A DNA stretch of 64,000 nucleotides from contig NC_133300.1 of NCBI RefSeq assembly GCF_005239225.2, positions 4,679,875 through 4,743,874 of the forward strand. Reading direction: 5' to 3'. The position numbers and the translations under genes were made by a program. Below are positions 12,166-21,585 of the stretch, piece by piece; the first letter of the stretch is position 1; every line of letters begins with the position of its first letter. The DNA comes from Populus alba. Taxonomy: Eukaryota; Streptophyta; Magnoliopsida; Malpighiales; Salicaceae. The notes beneath the pieces are model-generated. The model had not been told where the DNA came from. It was given only the letters and a program-made list of their open reading frames with translations, and did no database searches.

Positions 12166-12965
12166 GAAACGCTAATCTGACAATGTTGAAAGCAATGCAT
12201 TATGGTCAATATGCATGTATACTTACTTGAGAAAATATAGGTCCCCATTTCTTCATGGTGTCTGTCGCACGTCTGCGGCGTCGCGACGAAAAAAAATTTG
12301 TTTTTCCATTTTTATATCTACAATGTAATTCTATATCTATTTCTATTTGGTAAATATGGGGAGACAAGAAAATATTGTCTTTGATCGGTGAAAAATGGAA
12401 TGGGAGTCGCCACCTAGTATTTTGGTCACTAGGAACCCTAACTGGTCTCAGAAATCGGGTACGGGGACTGGTTGCGTAAAGGGAAGGTATTAGCACCCCA
12501 AATACGCCTTACCTAAGGTAAGCTGCATTGTTTGATTGTCTGATAAAATCTAAGGTATTTTCGTGTTTTCCTAGTTGTTGGTCTGTCTATGGTTCAAGAA
12601 AAATCCTCCTCGGTAAGAAGGTCTTTATCTTATTGGGTAAAAACCTAACTGTTCTAACGTCTATACCCAAAACTTTATTAATAATATTTAGGAATACGTT
12701 TTACGTATAAATTCGTAATCCCAAATACTAAAAGAAAACAAAAAGAATTTTTTTATAATTTTTGAAATATTGGCCTAGTTCTTATGGCTTGAATAAACTG
12801 GTTATTAAAGCCCAAATGCATGCTAATACATATATTGTTTTGAAAATTTTCTTTTGTTGTGTGAAAATATGATGTTATAATATTTATATATATATATTTG
12901 AGAGACTAGGCCGTATTTTAAAACAAAAATAATTTTTTTGGAAAATATTATTTTTTTTTGCTTTT

Positions 12966-13250
12966 GACGAAAATCAGGTATTTTTAATACTGAGCTTGTA
13001 TCCTTACGGTATAAAAATACAACCCACTATTAATCCACTTTTGATAAAAATATGCAAAAAAAATCAACAACATTTTTAGGGACTTTTTAGAATTTTTTTG
13101 AAAGCAAAAACATTTTTTATTCTGAAAATCTTTGATATTTTTACGAAAACCGGGTATTCTTAACACTGGTTTTGTATATTTACGGTATAAAAATACGAAC
13201 CAACATTGAACCACTTTGACAAAAATATGCAGAAAAATCAACAATATTTT
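12966..13250 (-). repeat. Two-unit direct repeat inside the solo LTR
   Basis: Two related segments (about 12966-13078 and 13140-13245) each carry gtttttaataCTG-like words, acggtataaaaatac and a run ending caaaaatatgcag/aaaa. They resemble the duplicated blocks seen in other LTRs of the window. Confidence 0.6.
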
Positions 13251-13364
13251 TTTAAGATTTTTCAAAATATATATTTTTTTAATTATTATATTTTTTATAT
13301 ATATACATATATACACCCATATATTATAACATATCATATAATATATAATATAAAAACAATTCGG

Positions 13365-13520
13365 GGCTGGGCCGGCCCAAATAAACGGGCCGGACTTAGC
13401 CCAACAAGGAAAGTTTGGGCCGAACTCGGCCCAACCGAAAATTCTTCTTCAGTCTGGGCCAGGACCGGCCCAGACATGCAGGGGCTGGGCCAGCATCAGG
13501 CTGGCCCAGCGTCTGCAGCC
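13365..13520. promoter_or_regulatory. Cluster of GGCCCA/TGGGCC motifs
   Basis: About eight GGCCCA or TGGGCC words lie in some 155 bp in an otherwise AT-rich LTR. In plant promoters TGGGCC/GGCCCA words ('site II' elements) bind TCP factors. Here they are in the transcribed leader side of the LTR, so any role is inference. Confidence 0.35.
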
Positions 13521-14153
13521 CAGCAAAGGGGGAAGAATTAATTTTCTTCCCCCGCCTCCTGCATGCCTAACTCTGCATGCAGGAGGCAACGTCTGCAAAC
13601 GAAGGAGAAGAAGAAAATTTACCTGGCGTGGAGGAGGTGGTGCTGCGGTGGCGCGGCTCGTGGGCGGCGGCTCCGGGCGGTGTTGCTGTCGTTCCTAACG
13701 GCGGCGAGAAGTTTCTTCCTCTTCCCCTTTCTTTTTTTTCTTCCGTTCTCAGTGGCTTTCTCCGCTTCGGTTTGTTTTTGGTTTTCGGTTCGTTGCTGCT
13801 CTCCCCTCTATTTCGTTCGTTCTTTCTCTCTCTTCGGTCTCCTCTCTCTCTCCTCCCTTCTTTCGGGTTCTTCCCTCCTCTTTTATAGGCGGGCAAAGGG
13901 AGCGGGGCTGCATGGGCTGAGCAGGGCAGCGTGGGGAGCATGACAGCAGGTTGAGCAGGGCATCGTGGGGGGACAGCGCCGGTCGGTTGGTCGGTGAGCG
14001 TGGTTGATCAAGGCGTGGCTTCGCGTCCTCCGAGGTGTATGGGCTCCGGGTTCATGTCAACGCACGCGAGGAGAGAGGGGCAACGGCTGATTAAACAAAG
14101 TTTTTTTTTTTCATGCTCGATGCACGTTCGGGGAGGAAGAAGAAAGGGGAACA

Positions 14154-14256
14154 GTGCCGTTCAAAACGGCACCGTTCGGTCCTTCTCTTTTTTTTTTCTA
14201 TTTATATATATATATATATATATATAAATATATATATATATGAAACGACGTCGTTT
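14154..14256. promoter_or_regulatory. U3 palindromes around a TA microsatellite
   Basis: GTGCCGTT (14154-14161) pairs with AACGGCAC (14165-14172). A perfect 14-bp palindrome AAACGACGTCGTTT lies at 14243-14256, on the other side of a TA tract. GACGTC is a bZIP-type core. Both lie upstream of the minus-strand TATA-like box. Confidence 0.45.
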
Positions 14257-14941
14257 TGGGGAAAACGCGCCGTTTCATTTAAAAATGGCGCCAGAATGCG
14301 CCCAATTTCAACTCAGCCCTCAATTATCTTTTGATTCTTTCAATTGCGTCCCTGCTAATTTCGGTCCTCGCCCCTATAGTTGGCCGCGTTTTTCACCTTG
14401 GTCCTTGGCCTCTGATTTATGCAATTAAGCCCTCAATTGATAAATAAACTTCTAATTTCTTCAATTACGCCCCTGGATCAAATCAAGACAGCCCCCTCTA
14501 TTTACCCGCGTTTTCCAAATTAGTCCCTGGTTTCGGATTTTCACAATTAAGCCTCTAATTGGCCATTAAACTTCAATATTTATGCAATTAAGCCCCCGAT
14601 TTGGCCTAATAAATTCCAAAAAAATATATTTTGGCCCCAGAACTTAAATTTCTTCTAATTAAAGCCCAAATTGACTTAAAAATCAATTTTTCTTGCACTC
14701 AAATCCTCTATAAATTCAAACAAAATCCAATTAAGTCCATAAACATCCAAATTTGGGCTTTTCTCCTCAAAATTCAAATTTTTCTTCTCAACAGGGCTCT
14801 CATCCTTCAAGAAAATACTGTCAAAAATCCAATCTTTGTATTTTTTTAACCTCCTTGACCAATCTTCCGACCATTTTCTGAGCTTCTTTGGCTATTTATT
14901 TTATTTTTTGTGGGGACCCAAAAATGGGTTACAACAGTGTC

Positions 14942-15140
14942 TTTCTTTTCTCAAAAGTTGGAGTGTTGGCAGTGAACTTCGATGGCTTTTTCGCTCTTGA
15001 TTACTCGAGTCATCTCTTCTGATTTTGACCTCTAGGAAAGACTTGATATCATCATACTTCTTTGTCCTCCGTCATTTGTCTCAAGGGTTGCCAATTTTGC
15101 CCGACAATTTTGCCCGACATTTTGCCCGATAATTTTGTTC
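14942..15140 (-). other. Internal remnant and filler next to the deleted 5' LTR
   Basis: The first part continues the internal region (it matches the sequence before 35239 in the sister element). The right part holds three tandem words 'ttttgcccgacaa' or close variants, which look like filler at a deletion junction. The primer-binding site has been lost with the end of the 5' LTR. Confidence 0.6.
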
Positions 15141-15760
15141 AAGTGAGAGAGGGAAGATCTGTGGCTTGGGGGAACGGAGTGGCTGCTCCGGTTTGGTTTT
15201 GAAAGAGAGGGGGTTGTGGGTTTGTTGTCGGCTGCTGAGGGGAAGAAGAAAATCAAAGGGGAGGGCCGGCCGGACTCTCTCTGTTTTTTTTTTTTTGCTC
15301 AATGGGAAGGGGGGCACGCCGCTCCTTGAAAAAAAGATGGGTTTAAGGTTAGGGTTTTCTTTTTTTGTATTTTTCTGATGTTTCAAAATTGTCCTCCCCT
15401 TTGAGTGTGTTGAGGGGACCAATATTTATAGGTAAAAATGTTGCTAGGTTTCCAAACATGGTCCCTTAACTTCTTTCTTTTTGTAAATTTGATTTTTCTT
15501 AATTTTTTTGTATTTTTTGAAAACGAGCAATATCCACGTCGACTTAATAAGAAAAATAAAAAATTTTAAAAATGATGCGTGAAAAGTTGAACGCGTTCGA
15601 AAGACCTTTGAAAATTTAAATTCTTTTTAGATGACGCTGAAAATGCTAAAAATAACGAAAATATATTAAAGAACACATTTTTTGAATTTTCGTTGTATTT
15701 TTCTATTTTAGATTTTTCTGAAAATTTATAAAAACATGGGTCAAAAATTGGGTAGCAACA
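15141..15760 (-). repeat. Truncated 5' LTR of the minus-strand element
   Basis: The segment aligns with about 9700-10365 of the other LTR and ends at the same GTAGCAACA. About two thirds of the LTR and the adjoining primer site are missing. Confidence 0.85.
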
Positions 15761-16718
15761 TCTTTTAAGTCTATATGATTTATTATTCAATTTATTTCAT
15801 TTTATGGAAACAAAGGCAGAGTCTTTAGTTTCCATGCAAATAAGATTTTTTTTTTGTCCTTTGTAATATGTAATATATATGAGGTAGCTAGATGGATCGG
15901 GTTACATAGTTAGACGTTTAAATTATATACAATTTAATAAAAATCTCAAACCTAAATTACTTATATGATGTGGAACATTTATGAGTATTGGAAGAAGAAA
16001 TAAATATAACCTTTAATTAATTAAATCAAATTGTTGTAAACAAAAGTAATGTCGCAAGTGCTTATGTGTTCTCTCTTTTGTTCAAATAACCAAATTGATA
16101 TAAATAATAAAAACGACTTGTACATGGAGGATATCTTTCACTAGTCAAGAATCAAGATCTCCTCCTCGTGGAATTTTTTTTTTTTTTGTTAGGTTATACT
16201 AAATCTTCCATTGCATCGATCAATGGACAATCTCTTGGATTTGGTGTATCTTGTGATTGTGTCATTGTAACCTTATTTATTATAGTAGTTCAAAAAAAGA
16301 AACAACGTGTGAACACATAGATCTTGAATCTTGAACTTCTAGAATGCAATGAAGAATATTGAGTCCTCGAATATTTTCTCCTGTTGCTTTTGAGCAGGTG
16401 AGGAGCTGGGAGGCACAAAGCATATCTTCATCTTTATATGGGGTGGGGATGACTGCAAAGTTCCAAAACAGGTGTTTAATTGCCTAAATTGGCAAGAAAG
16501 AGATTTTTATTATATATTTTTTTGAAAATTCATTTCAGATTATAGGCATTGAAAAATGTGCTATGTTGTACATGATGTTTTGCATTATGTTGTTGCTTGA
16601 TGTTAATGAAAATATCTAGTATAAAAACACAAATCAATATAAAAACTGAGAATCGACCTTCCATCATATAAAGTTTAAGTCTTTAAAATAAAACATAACC
16701 TCAACTATCTTGTTCTAC

Positions 16719-18324
16719 CATTTTTAATGCCAGTTTAACGTGAAGAGTAGTCTGGTGGGTGTAAATGTGGAGGAGATCTTCACAGCAAAGATCTCGAGTG
16801 TCTTCAGATGCAAATCCGACACACTTTCTATTAATTACTTGGGTCTTTCTCTTGGCTCTAGTCCTAATAGGATTTTCACATGCAAACCTATGCTCTTCAA
16901 GATTCATGGGAGACTTAGATCTTGGAAGGGCAGGCTGTTGTCTATGGTTTGGAGAGCTGTTTTAATCAAAAGTGTGCTCATTGTCATCCCACTTTACTAC
17001 ATGTCCATGTTTTAAGACAGTAGCTCAAAAGATTACAGCAATGTAGTCTCGATTCATATAGGATGGGGGCATTGACAAAAGAAAAATCCATAAGTTCGCT
17101 TGGAAAATAGTGGCGAAAGAAAAAGACAGGGGAGAGCTCGGTATCGGGTCTGTCTTGGCAAAAACTAAAGCTTGGATTTGGAAACTGGGTTGTAATGACA
17201 CGACTAGCTGGACTGATTTTATTAGGGGAAAATGCAGACCAAGCTTCAACAATGGGCTACCTTACTCCATAAACTCTCAGGATCAGGATAACACCCTGAT
17301 GAGAGATAGCTGCAAACTTCAAATGAGAAAGGGTAACCATGTAAATTTTTGGAAAGACACTTGGCTGACTGGTTTCGTTTAGCTGACTCTTATCCCTCAC
17401 TGTTTGGGCTCTCTTTTTGAATTGGATAAGACCCCTTAGAGCTAGAGAGAATCTGAATCTTCATGGGCTAATGTTTGATCTCAATATAGTAGGAATTCAT
17501 CTAACGAAAAAAGATAAACTAATTTGGGAATAGGGGAAGGAAGGTGAGTATATTGTAAACTCCTGTATGCTTTTCTTTGACAGGACAAGGTTTGCTAGAA
17601 CTAAACCATGTGCTACAGACACTTGGAAATCAATTTGTCCTCTAAAAACAAAAATGACATTATGGCTAGCTCTAAATGAAGGCCTCTGCATTGGATTTTT
17701 CCTCATCAGGAGACATTTTTTGAGTCATCAATATGACTATTTCCTTTTTTGTGAACAACATTCTAAAACTATCTCCCATATTATCATACATTGCCCTGTG
17801 GTTTGGAAATTTTGAAATAAAATTGCAGCTTAGAGAGGCTTGACCTGGGTAATGCTATACGCCCTAGATGACCTTCAATGTTAATGGCGAGGCCTTCTGC
17901 AAGATAATCACTACAAGTTTGAAAGATCTATTTGGGGTGGTTTTCTGTTTAGCATTGTTTGGACTCTTTAGAGTACTAGGAACAATTTGGTGTTCGAGGA
18001 AAAGCAACCTATCGAGGAGGATGCCATATGGCATTTGTTCTATTTTGTTGCAAGATAGATCAGAAATCTGAATGTTTTATTTTGGTAAATAAATACTAAC
18101 CTATATAGAAACCATGAATGCATCTCGTCTTAGTCTGTTAAGTTTTGATTCTACTTGGATTTTGTGGTTGATGTTCTAGTAGTAGGATTGAGTTTTTCTT
18201 TTATTTTCATGTTCTTAGTCTTTGGCTTTGGCTACAATCTAAGTAGCTAAAGCCCTGTTTCTTTGTTCATGTTTCCTTTTATTTATATATTCTTGATTTC
18301 ATAAAATAAAATAAAATAAAAAAT
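16719..18324 (+). mobile_element. 5'-truncated LINE, copy shared by both duplication copies
   Basis: The 13-bp repeat tatcttgttctac at 16706-16718 and 18325-18337 flanks the insert, which ends in an AAAAT-rich tail at about 18300. The same insert with the same flanking repeat is at 61092-62704, so it predates the segmental duplication. Confidence 0.92.
16740..17815 (+). pseudogene. LINE reverse transcriptase C-terminus plus zf-RVT, broken
   Basis: The first frame (16740-17015) shows the end of the reverse transcriptase domain: the INYLGLSLG motif, then WKGRLLS, then LIKSVL, IPLYYMS. An 8-bp deletion relative to copy 2 (61386 area) shifts the frame here, and both copies share a stop shortly after. 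A second frame (17110-17382) has the Trp-rich linker ending NFWKDTWL. A third (17567-17815) has the zf-RVT part with LWLA, LIRRH, FLFC and ISHIIIHC. It is a dead fragment with at least two frame breaks. Confidence 0.85.
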
Positions 18325-18337
18325 TATCTTGTTCTAC

Positions 18338-18575
18338 AAATAAAAAATAATAATAATTGTGTTATGTTTACAGATGTTTGAAACAACTAAATACTATTAA
18401 TGTATTTTTAAGATATAAAATGATTATTGATGACAACAAGATATATACTAATTACAATATTTTAACATATATGTTCTATACATGTTAAACGATTCATAAT
18501 TTATTAACCTTAAGTTTTTTTATTAGATTTATTCTTAAGTTCAAAAAAAGAAAAAAGAAAATAAAATAACAACAA

Positions 18576-18606
<31 letters not shown>

Positions 18607-19942
18607 GATAAAGAAATTCTTGATAATATAAATAATATGGGCAAAAATGGTTTTAAAATTAAGATACAAAAATATTAGTATCTTTGGTATGTTTGTAATT
18701 TTATTTAAAAAAAAAAATTGGTAGTATCATTAAATCCAATGAAGCAGTTCAATCTTAAAATCTATTAACTTGACTCTTTTACCTAGCTCGAGTTTCAAAT
18801 TAAACTATGCGGGAGCTGATTCAAAGTAAATCATTCAATTTAATAGGTCCAAATACAACTTGGATAACCGGTAAAAATATGATATAGCTTTAAAAAAAAA
18901 CTTTAAGACGATAATTTTTTTATATTGAGACAATGACAGATTAGATCGACATCAATTATCCTATAATCTGGGTCATGGACTTCAATGTGTTTAATAACTT
19001 TATTGTTTTTGTAAATTATTTTTATTTCATTTTATGATAAAAAATTATATTTTTGCAAAATCGAGCACCAACTCTAAAAAAGATGTATTGAAATCATGAT
19101 AACTCTAAAAAAAAAATAGAAAAAAAAACTATAAATTCCATTTCCTAACCAATCCAATATTGAAGAAGAGTGAAATAAAAAAAAATGAAAAATTAAAGGA
19201 CCAAAAACAAAAACAAAAAAACATATCAAGTTTGATGGGTAGATATGTTAAACCCGAAAATCGGGTAACCCAAGTCAACATATCAAACCCGCAATTGGTT
19301 AATGGACTCCATTAGAATTAATAACTTGTTTTTTGTAAACTATTTGTCCTTTAACTATATGATAACAAAAATAAACGATCGCAAAATCAAGCATCAAACC
19401 AATACCAAGACTCTTTTTTAAAAACTATGATAATCTCATAGAAAGAAAAATGAAAAAAAAAATTTATGAAACTCAATTAACTCACTATCGAATGATGAAA
19501 TTAAAAAAAAATTAAAAAAAAAAAAAACAAGAAGAAGGAAAGCTAAAGTCATCAAACCTGTCAACAGGCCCATGGACTTTTTAAAATTTAGAACATGTTT
19601 TTTTTATCAAAAATATTTTTTTAATTATATGATAAAAAAAAAAAGACGATCACATAATCGAGTTCAATTAAAAAACAGAGGTACTCGGCTAAACCCATGA
19701 ACTGGGACAACCAAGGTTACCTTACCAAACTCGCAAATTGAATTATTCACTCCACAAAGTTTAATAACGTAATGATTGTTTAAATCATTTTTATTTAAAT
19801 AAAAATTTTTAAAAATAGACTATCCATTGATGTTATAATATTTTTTTGATACCAACTTGATGCTATGATATTTTTATGATACCGCGATAACCATATAAGA
19901 GGTAAATTATCACATGCTCCGGTCAATATATCACATGCTCAG
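18338..19942. other. AT-rich duplicated backbone, no gene
   Basis: Up to 19620 this is collinear with 62720-64000. It has A/T-rich stretches and a CA microsatellite (18576-18598). Near 19850-19940 two short words (atcacatgctc) repeat just before the gene fragment begins. I see no gene. Confidence 0.6.
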
Positions 19943-21403
19943 GATTCCTGCAAGACATTGATCTCATTGTGACCAATGCAAAGGTGTGTTTTGTTCCTAG
20001 CTTCATTTAATTATATTTCTAGGTTCTCCTTTCTTTGAATAATTGAGCACCACTTCAACTTTGGTCAGTGCATCTATTTCATGCTTAGATTTGGCGTGCA
20101 TGTTTCTACTATAGGTGTACAATGGAGATGATTACAATGGAGCTAGGATTGTCAGTAGAGGATATGAGCTTCGGGATGCAGGAAGTTTCCAAGCCTTTTG
20201 GTTTTCCATGCTTTTTCCTCTCATTTTGTCCCATCACCTGAGGCATCATTTGATGAATCCCTTTTCATAATATTTCACAGGTGCATGGAATGTTGTCACA
20301 GATGGATCCTGCGCTTGTCACATACTGTGACAAGATTGCTGCTCAAGGGGGTCCTGTACAAATACCAGATGATTTAGGGGGATCTATTTTCCCTTCAACC
20401 CCAGTTGTGCAGCTTGGAACAGTTACTAGAACAAGTGCCAGGCTACGCAATGTCCAGCCTGATGTTAATCTGGATCAAAGCTACGAGGCCTTGAAAAGGC
20501 AGAAGAAAAATGCTGATGCTACCCATGCTGGTATGTTCAATGGTAATGCTATATACTTTGTCCTTCTGATATTGCTGTTTGTTTTTCCCACCTATCTGAA
20601 TGATGTCTTGAAACATGTCAAGTTGCAAGACACATTTTACATGTTCAATTTTGGTGCGGACACTGATGTGATAGATCAGTAGCAAGTAAAACTAATCTCA
20701 GCCACCGACTTCTTGTATAATAGACATGACCTGTTTGTAGTTCATGTTTTCAAATTTCCTTTCAATATAAATCCTGAAGCCAGAAATCTGAATTTTTCTA
20801 TTCAATATATGAATTTTATCTCACAGCCCGTATTCCAAACTAGCATTCTCTTCAGCTTGTGCCCTTTATCTGAAGTTTATAGCTCCTAATTGTCCTAGAT
20901 TTGTTATATTTAATGTTATTCTTTGACTGAACTCCTTAATTTGCCATATGATCGCTCTTCGGACACAACTCTCTGATCATTTTATACTTTCATGAAAAAC
21001 AGCTTCAACAGCAGAAGATAAATCACGGCATCAGGATTCAGTACAGGCAAAGCCGCCAGAGGAAGCCGGGGCAGATGATATGAATCCAGACAGACCCGAG
21101 CCCTCTTCAGCCGATGACAGTCGACATGAAACTTCAGGAGGAGAAGCTTCTGGTCATACCGAAGGGAGTGGATCCCAAGATGTTACAATGTCAGAAGCCG
21201 AAGTATCAAGCCACGTGGATCACATCAAGCGGCTTTTCGTGGAGCGCACTGAAAATTATGGCATTCCACTGCTTGAAAGGCTCTACACACGTATAATGAA
21301 GGGAATCTTCGAAACCAAGGACAAAGGAGTCGAAGATGATGTCCCCAGATACTCAATTTTGAGGTTTTTGGTGAAATTTGCAGAGAACACTGCAAACTTC
21401 TGA
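19943..21403 (+). pseudogene. C-terminal fragment of an ATAD2/BRAT1-like bromodomain AAA-ATPase gene
   Basis: Four exons are readable: 19943-19983, 20115-20180, 20281-20530 and 21003-21403 (stop). Joined, they give the second half of a bromodomain: FLQDIDLIVTNAK, then YNGDDYNGARIVSR, then HGMLSQMDPAL. The Asn of YNG is the acetyl-lysine-binding position. A charged linker and a C-terminal helical block (HIKRLFVERTENYG... ending KFAENTANF) follow. This layout fits the plant ATAD2-type family, nuclear acetyl-histone readers such as Arabidopsis BRAT1 that counter silencing. The AAA domains and the start of the bromodomain are absent upstream. The donor after exon 2 reads GGAAGT instead of GT-AAGT, and using the next GT gives an early stop. 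Other junctions are normal (GTATGT donor at 20531). It is most likely a truncated pseudogene; transcription of the tail cannot be excluded. Family call is from memory of the motif pattern. Confidence 0.78.
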
Positions 21404-21448
21404 ACTCGATAACTTTTTCCCTTTAAACAGAGGATAAAAGAAAAATGA

Positions 21449-21553
21449 AAAATGAACCCAAAAAAAAGAAATCTTGCAGGTAGCTGATGTAAAGTCGGGA
21501 TTTTCTTGTCAATGCAAAAAAATTAGAGTGAAAGCAGTCTCTCTCTCTCTCTA

Positions 21554-21585
<32 letters not shown>

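Larger units (their letters stand above)
12263..14936 (-). mobile_element. Solo LTR, 2.67 kb, nested, TSD GTGTC
   Basis: The unit starts TGTCGCACGTC and ends GGTTACAACA, with GTGTC at 12258-12262 and 14937-14941. The sister element holds the empty site: GACAC occurs once at 35239-35243 within the same surrounding sequence. On the minus strand it begins TGTTGTAACCC, has a TATA-like CCTATAAAAG near 13880-13889, and carries the core block near 12487-12525 and TGGCGACTCC as ggagtcgcca at 12403-12412. It is a different LTR family from its host. The frames at 13563-13943 on both strands are GC-rich leader sequence with no domain signature. Confidence 0.95.
8513..15760 (-). mobile_element. Non-autonomous LTR retrotransposon, minus strand, TSD TCTTT
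   Basis: Five-bp direct repeats TCTTT at 8508-8512 and 15761-15765 bound a unit that starts TGTCGCACG and ends GTAGCAACA on the plus strand. Read on the minus strand it has a truncated 5' LTR (15141-15760), a short internal part with three tandem arrays, a purine tract, and a complete 3' LTR (8513-10365). No gag, protease, reverse transcriptase, RNase H or integrase motif is visible, so it depended on enzymes from elsewhere. A solo LTR (12263-14936) is nested in it. It is the same family as the 14.8 kb element at 25791-40556: the LTRs and arrays align in the same order in reverse orientation. Confidence 0.92.
7066..16700 (+). repeat. Local tandem duplication of a 0.5-1.1 kb backbone unit
   Basis: Units begin with caaaagtaatgtcgcaagtg at 7066, 8222 and 16041; the corresponding unit in copy 2 begins near 60380 and is single. 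Unit 2 lacks much of the middle of unit 1 and is split by the LTR element at 8513-15760. The duplication therefore happened in copy 1 after segmental duplication, or was lost in copy 2. Confidence 0.8.
1037..19620 (+). repeat. Segmental duplication, copy 1 (expanded by later insertions)
   Basis: The backbone of this interval is collinear and in the same orientation with 57056-64000. Matching landmarks are 1037/57056, 2240/57636, 5486/58780, 7066/60380 and 16719/61092, and the match runs on to the window end (19620/64000). The backbone is about 7 kb. Copy 1 is longer because it gained a LINE, a solo LTR, local tandem duplications and a 7.2 kb LTR element. Similarity is high by eye with scattered substitutions and small indels. 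Confidence 0.9.

Noticed and set aside
13563..13943. Overlapping 124-126 codon frames on both strands
   Set aside because: Both result from GC-rich, stop-poor LTR leader sequence; no recognisable motif on either strand.
20281..20682. A single 133-codon gene starting at the Met of 20284
   Set aside because: The frame runs through the exon 3 donor (GTATGT at 20531) into the intron; the bromodomain context and the exon at 21003 show that it is part of a spliced gene.
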